From Capitella teleta (Eukaryota > Annelida > Polychaeta > Capitellidae), in contig KB297234.1 in assembly GCA_000328365.1 (NCBI GenBank), positions 415,616 through 479,615 on the forward strand: a stretch of 64,000 nucleotides of DNA. The letters are read 5' to 3'. The notes under the pieces are model-generated. The model saw only the letters and a list, made by a program, of their open reading frames with translations. It did no database searches and had not been told where the DNA came from. Shown in pieces: positions 30,377 through 41,860 of the stretch (position 1 is the first letter of the stretch; each line of letters opens with the position of its first letter). The position numbers and the translations under genes are program-made.

Positions 30377-33186
30377 TTAGTTCTGGGAAATTTGTTCAGA
30401 TGTCTGAATGATGACCAGCGTTACACCGACAACTGTCATCACAACACCAAACACGACCGAAGCAGCGTTGACGACCCATTCACAAGTGGACATGGCAGAC
30501 CTGGTCTTCAGCTTCATGAGGCAGAGCGAAGGGAAAATGAAGAGCACTGGCGCTCCTCCCAAGGCTCCGATGAACGCCAGGAGGTAGGCAAACAGGTCTC
30601 GCATGCACACGGCCAGTACAGCACCCACAAGAGTCACGCACACACGCACGACATTTCGCTTCCACGTGGCTACCTAGAGGTACAGAGTGTGACGTAATGA
30701 TATTGAATCAACGTGTCCTCTTACTGAGGGATGAATGCCAATTGTAGTACTCGATTCAAAGTTGGGCTCTTCTTGAGATTCAGTGTCAGATTTAGGCAGG
30801 AGCTGACCAGGTTTGGCTGAAACAGCATTTGAATTGAGAGAATTGAAGTTGGATTTAAGTTGGAATTTTACCTTTTCGAAAGATGAGGTTTTCAACAAAG
30901 GTAATAACCGGGTTCATAGGCATGGCATAAGCGCACACTGCTGCCACCATCAGGGAGCAGTCGATGATGATGCTCATGACTCCTCGTTCGAATCGCGAAG
31001 ATATCATTTGAGGGACATCATTTCCGTATCTTAAAGAGCATATGACACCACAATCACATAAAATGGGTTAATAACTTATATATTTGCTGAATGGATAAAA
31101 AAAAATAATGGTGGTTATTGAAAGCGTGTGCAATCGGCCCTTACACCATTATTATGCCTTTTTAAGACCGTTCGGCCGTCGAGTTTGAAAAATGAGCAGT
31201 CTTCCATAGCAGACGCCGGAAGTGAGCGCGTGACGTAGATACAGGAAAAATTCGTTTGAAATGGCTTGCGGTCGCGAAGAACGAAGTGATTGCTGTGATT
31301 CCAAGACCAAATCTGACCAGTACGGCGAGTGTATCGACGAATCATTTGAATACACTAGAAATGAGGAGGAGAATGACCGCACACGAGACGCTGGCACCGA
31401 ATATGGCGGTGCTCCATATTTATTTGAACCTCGAACGGACTACTGAGTCAGTCAGGGAGTGAGTGAAAAGGCCGAGGTGAAAACTGTGAATCTCAATCTG
31501 ACTGACCAAGAGGACGTTGATCGGGATCGATGGCGTGTTGGGAATAATGAATGGTCAGTAGGATTATAATTNNNNNNNNNNNNNNNNNNNNNNNNNNNNN
31601 NNNNNNNNNNNNNNNNNNNNNGCCATTGTAGTACTCGATTCAAGTTGGGCTCTTCTTGAGATTCAGTGTCAGATTTAGGCAGGAGCTGACCAGGTTTGGC
31701 TGAAACAGCATTTGAATTGAGAGAATTGAAGTTGGATTCTTCAAGTTGGAATTTTACCTTTTCGAAAGATGAGGTTTTCAACAAAGGTAATAACCGGGTT
31801 CATAGGCATGGCATAAGCGCACACTGCTGCCACCATCAGGGAGCAGTCGATGATGATGCTCATGACTCCTCGTTCGAATCGCGAAGATATCATCTGAGGG
31901 ACATCATTTCCATATCTTAAATATCCCATCAAACCGTAGCAGAATGTCAAGGTGGCGAAAAATGTAACCACTCCTCTCATGTAACGCTGGAAATTGTGAT
32001 GGTTGCCTCGCATGCTTGACTCCAAGTAAGCAACCTGCATGGCAATATTTACAAATTTATTAATATCCTATTCGCTTATTCGCGTACCACAGGTAATATT
32101 TCGAAGGCTGTGAGCATTTGCATGAAACCAACGACCGAGGTAGTCCACACGAACGGTTTCACGTCTCCAGGACTGAAGTCTGGAAAAAATTAGACAAGAT
32201 TTGCAATCTGAATAAGTTGTATGCTTCTCACCTATGGACACAAAAATTGTGCTAACGACCAGAGTGAGAATAATCGCGAGGGTTGTACAACAGCTTATAA
32301 TGCTGAAGTGTCGAAATTCCCGAAAGAGAGCGAAGCACATGTAGAGGGGAAGAGGGATGAGTACGAACAGGATGAGCAGACTGTCGCTTGAATCTTCGGC
32401 CCGCACACCAGTGGCATTCTGCGTGGAAGTCGCGTTATCAACCGACACTGCTTCGTCACCAGGGAAGACAAGATGATACAGACTGTTGCCAAAGAGGATA
32501 TGGTAGTTGATGGCGATTCCAAATAGCGTGATTAAACAGCAGTATTCAAAGATTGCTCCGGCCACTGTTCCCATGGCCAGTCGCCCAATCTGGCGGAGGG
32601 AAATGTGTTGACTGAGACTTTCCCTCAAGCGTAACATCTTCGACTCGATTTCTTTTTTTTCCGCCTTCGCCTTGCACTTCTCTTGGGCGTTCTCGCAGAT
32701 TCGGTCGATGGCTAAGTATTTGCTTTCGATCAGCTTCTCAGAGGCATAGCATGTTGCAACTGAGATGAAAGCGATTAGAACTCCCGCCAGCTGAAATTCA
32801 ATTTAATTTATTCCTATTAATATTATTGAATCACAATGACACTTCTAAGAACAAAGCAATACAGCAATACAAATGAGTTCGATGTGTGCATGAGCATCGG
32901 TGCTTTGGGTAGATTGTATATGCATAAGGAGGATGTGTGGCATTAAGACTGGTACAGTTCACTTTCCTTGCTTTCGTCGGTGTCTATATCTTATTCATTG
33001 CGATCTCTCATCCATAATGCTTTGATTGACACTGGGCTAATTGGGATGATTAAAGGAACCTACCAGCCATCCTGTCTCTTTGACTGCGAACGGAATTCCC
33101 AATGCACCCACTCCAGTCAGAGCTCGCATGAAATTGAAAATATCCGCGAATATATGACGAGACTTCAGCTGAAACTCATCCGCCAT
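30377..33186 (-). CDS. Proton-coupled amino acid transporter (SLC36/AAAP-like)
   Basis: Six exons on the minus strand: 33186-33064, 32790-32232, 32179-32088, 32034-31758, 30816-30725 and 30673-30377; 1,440 bases in frame, 479 residues, a usual size for SLC36 carriers. The start MADEFQLKSRHIFADIFNF leads into MRALTGVGALGIPFAVKETG, the first-helix signature of the AAAP family (GTGxLGLPxAxKxxG). Later membrane segments include TVAGAIFEYCCLITLFGIA, LLILFVLIPLPLYMCFALF, TTSVVGFMQMLTAFEILPV, GVVTFFATLTFCYGLMGYLR and the last exon with three or four helices. Family members move small amino acids with protons across plasma or lysosomal membranes; the substrate here is not predictable. Exon 5 and part of exon 4 occur a second time at 30873-31030 and 31622-31757, on either side of a gap, so the exon 4-5 intron is unreliable. 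Confidence 0.88.
30740..31030 (-). repeat. Duplicated exon 4-5 segment, copy A
   Basis: About 97-98% identical to 31622-31920. It contains intact exon 5, the exon 4-5 intron and the 3' part of exon 4, then diverges abruptly after 31030. Confidence 0.92.
31261..31571 (+). pseudogene. Possible fragment of a P2X7-like-domain protein gene
   Basis: An ATG at 31261 opens a 61-codon frame rich in Asp, Glu and Arg that ends GGAPYLFEPRTDY, followed in another frame by LNLTDQEDVDRDRWRVGNNE before the gap. The PY-x-FEP motif followed by an acidic stretch and a W-bearing segment is the layout I associate with the N-terminus of invertebrate proteins carrying the cytosolic P2X7-like zinc domain, a family that often behaves like a mobile multigene family. 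The frame is broken and the Cys-rich part would fall in the gap, so this is tentative. Confidence 0.3.
31572..31621. other. Assembly gap (50 N)
   Basis: Exactly 50 N, with the duplicated transporter segment starting at its right edge. Confidence 1.
31622..31920 (-). repeat. Duplicated exon 4-5 segment, copy B
   Basis: Matches 30740-31030. Here exon 4 is complete and continues into the rest of the gene, while exon 5 is cut by the gap and has two single-base losses relative to copy A that would shift its frame. Confidence 0.92.
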
Positions 33187-33284
33187 CTTGTACAGTTAAT
33201 TGTGCTCTGTAATTGCTGCTCTACTTGAATTGATACCCCAAAGCAAGGCTGGCAGTGCTGACTGTTGCTTTATGCTTATTTGTA

Positions 33285-33330
33285 TCTATATATATCTATA
33301 TTGTATCTATATATCTATATATGCGTATAT
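33285..33330. repeat. TATC/TATA microsatellite
   Basis: Imperfect TATCTATA units over about 45 bp. Confidence 0.8.
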
Positions 33331-33360
33331 ATCCTGAATCCCTGAATGACATTCAGGATA
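33330..33360. repeat. Short inverted repeat (hairpin)
   Basis: TATCCTGAAT at 33330-33339 and ATTCAGGATA at 33351-33360 are perfect 10-base inverted arms with an 11-base loop. Confidence 0.75.
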
Positions 33361-36123
33361 CACAACGCGGCTGAACTCATCGTTACAAGAGTTATAATAG
33401 ACGGAACAAGGCACCCTCAGGATTCATGGGGTGAATGGCATTCGTCATTCAGTTTGAGATGAACTTATTTGAATACTCATGTAGTTGAATAGCAAATGAT
33501 ACGGGATATGAAAAAGATATCTATTGAACAAATTTCAATTGCTTCGACCTAGAAGTAGAATTATAAGGGTATAAGCACATGAAAAGCATACTTGTATATG
33601 GATAACTATGATAATATTTATAAATCAAATGAAGAAAATAAAACTGTCATATCAGCGAATTGCCCTCAAATTCTTTTATTGAATTTTCCGGGCGTATCTT
33701 GGATAATCATGGTCATGCAGCGGACGTCTGGGCGAAGGGGGGGGGGATTCGATCATCAGAAGGAGTTAATCGTGCCAGTAACTGCATGAGAGACTTATAG
33801 GGTGAGTCATAAGTCTATTAACAGTACAAGGGTTGCTCAAAAGTGCTCGGCCTATAACATAGAACGCGTGATAAATGTAGCACCTATTTACAAGATCACA
33901 CGTATAGCTTTGTTATTTCCCTGGCGTAAGTTGCGTTTGATTGAGCCCACTCCAACCGATATTCCTTTCAAAGGCTCATTTCAGGAGCCAAGCGTTTCAT
34001 TTGTGGGTCTCTCATAACACTTTCTCTTAACATTTGATCGCTGATTTTAATTGAGTACGCTGCTTGTGTATTGACTTTGCTGTGATGAAAATTAAATTGA
34101 ATTCTGTCGAATAAATATTTTGTTAACACGGAAAATGTGCTAGGGAGGTGCATTATGTTAAATATTTTGGCTATGTGCACAAGACATATACTTGTGCAAT
34201 TACTTGTGGTATTTTTGCTGCCTTACAATATTGCATTACTGATAATTTAGTTTACAATATTATAATATTATGTCACTATGTTTCAATATGTATTCTATAT
34301 AGAGGCTTGAAATTTTCAGTAAATGATAGCCCGTGTAATTACACATACATCGTACCCCCTAATTATCGACGTACGCTGCTTTGTGCATTTTGCTAATGTT
34401 TCTGGATTTAGCGAGGAAACTGCGGCATTATTTGACTAAATAATTTAAACCATCATGCTATTTAAGTTATTATGACAGCACCTGTACTTGGACTCAACTC
34501 GAGCGATAATGTAACATAATTACATACATTTCGTTCGGGGATTCAGGGGCTGTCGCTGGCACGACCATGAAGCATCGGGTCGTTGTTCAACCAAAAGCAG
34601 CGGTAACGATGAGGTTGACCCCGATAAGCTTTTCGTAACTACCTCTTGTCGATTTCACTCTTTTGGAACGCAAGAGAATATCGACATTCAGTAAAACCTT
34701 TTGTTTCTTTGCGGTCATTAAAAAAAAAAAAAAAAATCCTTTCATGGTAGGATGGTGTCTTAATAGCTGTATTGTACATGTATTTTATTTAGGTTATATT
34801 ATCCCGTTATCGTGTTATCCATAAGATCGTTGAGAATAAATCATAACGTACTCAGTCGTGCCGTTCGAGGGGACGATTATGAATATTTTAAGCTCATAAC
34901 GCACTCGAATGACACCAGCATAAATACTGGCATGTAGCTGGGTGAATATGTAATGGAAATCCATCTAAAGTGTACTGGTAGAAGCCGTTTAGATTAAACT
35001 ACAGAACTGGAGTAAACAAAAAGCTTATTTTGTAACTTTGGTTCGAAATGGTCACACAAGAAAAGTATTAATTTAGAAAGGGCCTATATGGACTGCTGGT
35101 ACCATAGAAATAGAATGAAGTAACTGGAATGCTTATAGGGGTCACGTGATCTGTCAGAATTGAAGCCAGATTTAAAGGGACACCGCCATACGAACAGCTC
35201 AATGATAACTCGACATGCTGGTGCGTTTTGCTATAAAAAGCCCTCAGTAGTCCCTTTGAATGCCAGGCTACTGCGAATGGGCGCTTTAACATTGCAGTCA
35301 TTCTAGTAGTTTGTTGGCTGGTACATTCAGCACGTGATGTGCACACGTGCCTCTGGGGTCAAAAATTAGGTTTTTGTCTCGTTTTTAATCCGTTTAGTTT
35401 AACCGGGAAGTTCGAGAACCTGTGACGTCACAGAATCCCCCAGAATTGCTGATTAAACTTGAAAATCTGTGAAATCGAAAACGCCTTCGTTTCCATGGAG
35501 ACAAAAAACAACGTCCAGAATGGCTGAAGTATTTAACTGTCAATCACGACTATAAATACCTGATTTAAGATCAATGAAAAGTTAGTCATGACTCTTGAAT
35601 TGGGACCTTAAAAAGTTTGCAGTAATTTTGACACACAAAAATCAATAGATTCCCCTAAAGGGCCCCATACTGAACGAGCGACGCATGTCGTTTACAAATT
35701 TAAATATGTACATAATCAATTGAAATCGCCTGCTCGCGTCAGCTGTGTGTCTTATATAGTTCGTTGAGTCATGTGCTGATATATGTAAACAAATCATTTG
35801 AGTCGTCATTTTTCTGCTCAGGTGCAATGATCGATGGTTTCGTCATTTTTCACGCCGAAAAATTGATTGGCTGAAAGTAAATACAACAATACACGGAGGA
35901 AGAGAAGAGGGAGCCGAAACAGAGGACAATTCGACATTTATTTCAAATGAAGCAAAAACGAGAACCAATACACTGAGGTCATTTTTACAGAAAAATCTGC
36001 AGATGATAGTATATTACAGTTGAATGAGTTAAATAATTGACTAGATCATTATTCAACAGACTACTGAACAAGGATAGATGTTAGTGATACATATGTGTGA
36101 CTTTGTCATAGCCCTAAGTAATG

Positions 36124-39100
36124 TTAACAGAACATTGATGCAATGGTTGCCATGGCAACCCCAAAAAGGACAACTCCTGTGCTGGCTTGCAAGTGAAAGG
36201 CGTTTGAAAATAGATTACCAACGATTGGAATTCGTTTGTAAAAAGGTCTTCTGTGCTCTTCGGGGTGTCCTTCAATTTCATTTTCATTTGATTTGGTTCC
36301 GTGTTTATTTTTTGGTTTATTTATTTTACTTTTGTTCCCACTTGAGGATTCATTAGAAGACTGGGCGATGTTGATTTCATTGGAGTTATTCAAAGCTACG
36401 GAGGACTCAAAGCCTGATGTGGAGTAGCTTTGTGAAGGAATTGGCACTGTACCATTCACAACTTGCCCGAAATTGGTCTCATTTGAGTTACGCCATTCTA
36501 CAGAAGACTCAACGCTTGCAGTAGGGTAGCTTTGCGAAGGCATTGGTTCTGTGTGACTGGCAGACTCACTGAAATAGGTCTCATTAGAGTTACGCCATTC
36601 TACAGAAGATGCAACGCCTGCAGTAGGGTAGCTTTGCGAAGGCATTGGTTCTGTGTGACTGGCAGACTCACTGAAATAGGTCTCATTAGAGTTACGCCAT
36701 TCTACAGAAGACTCAACACCTGCAGTAGGGTAGCTTTGCGAAGGCATTGGTTCTGTGTGAGTGGCAGACTCACTGAAATAGGTTTCATTAGAGTTACGCC
36801 ATTCTACAGAAGACTCAACACCTGCAGTAGGGTAGCTTTGCAAAGGCATTGGTTCTGTGTGACTGGCAGACTTACTGAAATAGGTCTCATTAGAGTCGCG
36901 CCATTCTACAGAAGACTCTACGCCTGCAGTAGGGTAGCTTTGCGAAGGCATGGGTTCTGTGTGACTCACAGACTCACTGAAATGGGTCTCATTAGAGTTT
37001 TGCTGTTTTACCGAATTGTTTACTCTTTGAGCGACTGGTGCAGGTGTAGGTTGGATACTGGACATCAGTTTTTGGGTAGTAAAATTGCTATGATCCATTA
37101 GCAATGAATTGATTTGAATATTAGTACCATTTGAATGGTGATTACATGGCCCCATATCACATATAGTGTTATTACTAGCCATACCAATGCAATTAGCACC
37201 ACCAAATGCTGGCGCAGGACTGTTACACATTCGGATACCTGTCTTCACACCCTGACCACAGGACACAGAACAGTTGCTCCATTTCCATTCACTCCAACCT
37301 CCATTCACAGTACATGCATGTGTGCAAGGTATAGTCTCGGTGGCCAATCCAATGCAGTCCAAGCCACCATCAAGAGGTTTTGGGTTGTTACACTCCCTCG
37401 TGCGGAACTTCTTGCCATGTCCACATGTTACACTGCAATCACTGTATGCACTCCACTCGCCCCACCCACCCGCAGTGCCACACGTGGTATTGCAGGTCTC
37501 AACTTTCGTTTCGTCACCATCGCAGTACGCACCTCCATTGCTTGGGACAGGATTGTTGCAGTGTCTGACGTATGGCATGTAGCCAATCCCACAAGCCTTG
37601 GAGCAGTTTCCACTGGGCTGCCACTCGCTCCAACTTCCATTGACTGCAAAATTGATGATGTGATGGACATTTTACAGCAATTCCAGGGATCACCAACCTG
37701 GAGGACCACTGCACGGTTTACAGTCGTAATAGTCGCAACACGGCACCCACTCAAAATCATGCCGCAGATCACAATAATCTCCTCCGTGTTGTGGGGTTGG
37801 GTTGTTGCAGAATCTCGATCTGGTCGCGTTGACATTCATGCCACACATCTTCTCACAGTCTGCCCATTCTGTCCACTTACTCCACCCACCGTGGACTGGA
37901 ATGAAGGTTATGTTAGTTCACAGTGTGGATGTAATGTCCTCACCTGGGCAAGGCTCTTCGTTGCATTTCGATACTTCCGAGGCATGCCCTTCACAGACCT
38001 TACCTCCGTTTGTTGGAGGAGGGTTATTGCAAATCCTGGTTCTCAGTCTGGTTCCCCCATCGCAAGTTGCAGTACAGCGAGAATGAACACCCCACTCGGA
38101 CCATTGCCCATTCACAGGTCCTAACAAGAATAATCATAAACGTATTCATCAACAATGTATGTATCATCAATACAATTAAGGGTTACCAGTTGTGGTAGAG
38201 TAAACGCTGATGGCTCCATCCGATCCAGTGCCCTCCACACACTTCCCTGATGGCCCCTGTTCAGTGTAGTCATCTTCCTCGTCCTCGGCAATCATGCACT
38301 TTCCTCCATCTTTTATAGCAAAAATTGGAGCTCCAAGAGATTTGGCGGCTTCGTAGCATTTCTTATAAAGACATAATAAAATTTAATCTGAACCTAAACG
38401 TAAAAATCCGTCTTACTGAAACGGGGTGAATCCTTTGGTCATATTCTCCATCGAGAACTTTTGGTTTGACCCCCGCATCCTCTAAACTCTTCAACAAATC
38501 TGGTGTCTCCTCGTCTTCCCAGCAACCCAAACCCAAATACTCTGTGAATAAAGGAATTAGTGATTAAAGTTTAGTTCTAACCCTAGCAATATGCCAACCT
38601 AATGAGCACTGGTGAGTGTTACAATCGAGCGTTTCATCAGTTTCGCCAACACAAGGAGCTCCTCCGTTCAATGGAGGTGGTGAATTACACTCCCTTGTCC
38701 TTGACTTCTTCCCAGTGTCGCACAACTTGGTGCAGGGACTCCATGTTGACCATAGAGACCACCCACCATCAGTCTTCCCTACGAATGTTATACCATAGAA
38801 TCATAGACTTTGAGTTTGATCACTTACTATCACAGTTGTAGAGTATGTTGATCTCAGCATAGTCGGACTGTGACATAACGGTGCGTTGTCCTATGTATAC
38901 TCCTTCTGGGCTAGTAGTAACCAGTGTTGGCTGACCGTAGACTTTGGTGAAGGACTGCTTTCCATAGTGCATCACTGATTTGTAATCATAACCAACATTC
39001 TGATTGTTGATGTTGCTGGTTCGCTTATCAAAATTTCCAGCATTTCCTGTAGGAAATAAACCAATGACGGTTTTCTCTGTTATTGATCTGATACCTACAA

Positions 39101-40859
39101 ACCTGTCCGGACATTTTCCCAGACTACATTGACATAGTCGTCTCTATCAGAGCGGCTGTGTTCATGCCAGAAGCCAAGGGCGTGAAGCAGTTCGTGCTGG
39201 ATGCGACCCATTGCTGTCGTACAGACTTCAGGTAGATTGACTGTTGTCCGTGAATTGCCTCTCCCAATCATAGCGTAACACCTGCTCTTTAATGAAAGGT
39301 AGAGGTACTACGCAGACACCCGAGAAACGTACCCATTAGATTTATTGCCAATTTGAAGCCAATTTTTATCTCCAGTTTTCTTTTTGCGGAACTGTATACA
39401 AGTGTTGTTCATCATGTCTTCCATGGCTGCTTTCACATTTTTCTTTGACTCTAAAATATAAGAAATTTATTAGGACAAAATAATATATATAAGTTTAACT
39501 CTTACTGTATCCTTTTGTGAAGACGTAAGGTACAATAGCTCCAGGCCAGAGGTAATCTTCCTTGCTAACGGCATTCCTTTTCCGTCTTCTAACGAACAAA
39601 TAAGTTACACGCTATCAACTTAGTGTTCAGTAACAGTGAGGAACCTCCCACCTGCTGTGAAACCCGTTCGGGTCAACGTGTAATTCTTTATCTTCCTCTC
39701 TGTGACTGGCACTCATTGGATTCGCCCCCTTAGCCATCATCTCCACCTCAGTGGGTCGCAAAAGAATATCGCTCTCCAAGATGTTGGGGTCACTTTCTGT
39801 GACAATAGCCGATTCACGATTGCACATTCATTTGACTTCAGAACCCACCAGCTTCCATTTCAGCAACTTCGTCTGTTTTCATTTGTTCAAGTTCCTCTTC
39901 GATCTTTTTCTCTTTATCTGCTTGCTTTCTCAGAGTAACAGAATCCTCTGAATAAAAGTAATCATCATTTCGTTTGAAGAATATGTCGCCCATAGTTACC
40001 ATACCATTGTTTTCGGCTTGACAAACAAAGGCCAACTTATCATCACATTCTTTCACTCGCATACTGCCCCACCCACTGGACTTGTATTTCATGGAGACGC
40101 AGCCTTTGCTTGGAAGGTTTTCGATGTCATTCTTTGAGAAAACTTCCACAGAGAGCTTCTGTGGTACATATTATGGTTACATACGTATAAATGAGAGCTT
40201 CTGTAGCACATATTGTGGTTTCATACATGTAAATGATCGCCAAAATCACATGTTCGAACATACCTCTTTGAATAGTTTTCCAGTTGCGGCTGATCGAATG
40301 ATGTTAGATCCCCTGACTTCCGACTCAGCCTGCAGGACTGTCCAAATCTCAACATCAGACCTTAAAAATATAAATCCCTCAACACGATTCCACTTTCTAC
40401 CACGCTCTGCTCACCCTCCATTCTGGACACTATTCAGGAAAATGTTGATGAATTTAAGCAGAGGCCCTTTCTTCGGATCTGAGAGATCTCCTCCGATTTT
40501 CTGGCACGCCCTCCGCGCCTCCCTCCAATCCAGGGCTTTCGTGTGGAGGGTGTAACACAACCCTCGGAAAGACTTACCATCCTTATCAGCCCCACATGCT
40601 AAGGAGGAAAGCAACATGCTTTTAGGGCTCCATTAAAACCTTATTAATACGTTCAACCCATTTTGGGGTATATTCTTCTGTACAGATTTCAGTACAACCT
40701 GGACTACAACTCAACCCTTAATCACAGATTTTACACACCTTCGGCTTCTTCAAATCTCCTGCTAAAGTTCTCGATGATAGAATCAACGGTTGGCTTTGCT
40801 TCGACGACGCTGGCAAAAGCCGCTAAATAGCAGCAGATGACCCAAACGAACTTCTTCAT
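36124..40859 (-). CDS. C-type lectin / astacin protease / TSR / WSC-like protein
   Basis: Fifteen exons on the minus strand: 40859-40739, 40598-40415, 40360-40264, 40158-39849, 39796-39652, 39588-39506, 39450-39333, 39281-39103, 39046-38828, 38778-38599, 38541-38417, 38361-38187, 38120-37944, 37895-37698 and 37643-36124; 3,831 bases in frame, 1,276 residues. Order: signal peptide (MKKFVWVICCYLAAFASVVEA), C-type lectin domain (about 42-175), Glu/Lys-rich probable coiled coil (205-237), propeptide with a furin-type RRRKR site (near 286), astacin domain (about 290-486) with HELLHALGFWHEHSRSDR and the Met-turn SVMHY, TSR1, a WSC-like Cys module (KCYEAAKSLGAPIFA), five more TSRs (WSEW/WSKW, CGxG), six 34-residue repeats and a hydrophobic C-terminal tail (GPI signal or membrane anchor). 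The catalytic motif is intact. The lectin lacks a clear WND calcium motif. It is probably a cell-surface or matrix protease. Confidence 0.93.
36400..37010 (-). repeat. 102-bp coding tandem repeat (34 residues, six copies)
   Basis: The last exon encodes six copies of a 34-residue unit, for example SASHTEPMPSQSYPTAGVES followed by SVEWRNSNETYFS. Four central copies are nearly identical; the two C-terminal copies are diverged. NxT/NxS sequons in every unit suggest N-glycosylation. Confidence 0.92.
40151..40238. repeat. 44-bp tandem duplication across a splice acceptor
   Basis: GAGAGCTTCTGTGGTACATA (40151 on) and GAGAGCTTCTGTAGCACATA (about 40194 on) begin two adjacent copies of a 44-bp unit. 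It spans the intron 3 acceptor and first bases of exon 4, producing a second, upstream acceptor-like copy on the minus strand. Using that copy would soon meet a stop, so the downstream copy at 40158 is taken as real. Confidence 0.8.
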
Positions 40860-41779
40860 CGTCCTGACTGCTCCAAATGAATCTATATTCACCCCACTCA
40901 GGTCGGTTCAAATTATGTTTCAAAGATCAATAGTGCTAAAATAAGCCTAAAAATGGACGTGTTGTTTTATGTATTTGCATAGGGTTAAATGCCTGAAGGA
41001 ATTATTACAAAGTGTAATTACTCTTTCTCTGATTTCCAATTGCTCCGATATTTATCAAATGTAATTCTGATTACGAAGCTCTTTTTTTTTATGAAGCAAC
41101 TACGCCATGCAATTTCTGATGACGCTGATCCATACAGGCAGATGGCATGGAGTAGAGGCTGACGTTGTGTTTACTTTGATTGATTGAAATATCTTTATCA
41201 CTTTTAGGTGCATACCAAGTCGCGAATTGGGAATCCAGTGGGTATAGACTAATTCTGAGCGTTTAATTGCACCTCATTCGCATATTATACGCTTAGATTA
41301 ATTTTCTTTCATTCTCGTGTAAATTGCAAATGATGTAGGCCTATATCTGAGCGATTTTGTCATGTTGTATGTTATTACCAGCACTGTGAATATTCAAATA
41401 TTTAATAGATACATTGTAATTTACTCTAATAATGTTGTGGTAACTAGTTTTTAATTACCCATCATGATATAATCCTGGGTGAGAGGACAACAATCCTTTC
41501 TTACCCGACGTTACCCTCTGTACCTTCTTCGACCACGTGACAGCGTGTCATAAGGGTATTGCGGGAATCATAACGTATCCACCACACCATTCATTCATCA
41601 ATGCACCTAACCTTTGTTTTTTTATCATCGTAACGGTATTTGGTATTCTACTTGAGCCAATGATCCCTACTACTACCTAGATTGCTCGCAGGCATGGTGC
41701 ATTCCGCCATTGCGCGTTACACTCTTGGGGGCTCTGCAAACGAGCACGAAACAAGAAAATCGGCAGTAGATGCTACAAG

Positions 41780-41860
41780 TATAACGCACTTGGTGATCAT
41801 AACACACGCATCGGCATAACGCATTCAGCGACCATAACGTACGAAACGGTCATAATAAAG
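41780..41860 (+). repeat. Degenerate 18-bp tandem repeat
   Basis: CATAACG(C/T)A-type words start at 41780, 41798, 41815, 41833 and 41851, an 18-base spacing with one 17. A related word lies at 41569. Confidence 0.7.

Larger units (their letters stand above)
33187..36123. other. Intergenic DNA, no gene seen
   Basis: Contains a TATC/TATA microsatellite (33285-33330), a hairpin at 33330-33360, two CATAACG(T/C)AC words at 34842 and 34895, and an A tract at 34720-34735. No coding frame is supported. Confidence 0.5.

Noticed and set aside
36532-37101. 189-codon plus-strand frame with internal repeats
   Set aside because: It is the antisense of the 102-bp coding repeats of the astacin gene; a repeat length divisible by three keeps the other strand open.
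39627-40859. Separate C-type lectin gene and astacin gene
   Set aside because: A 52-bp intron with GTGGGT donor and CACAG acceptor joins them in frame, matching the intron size of the neighbours, and the astacin part has no signal peptide of its own.
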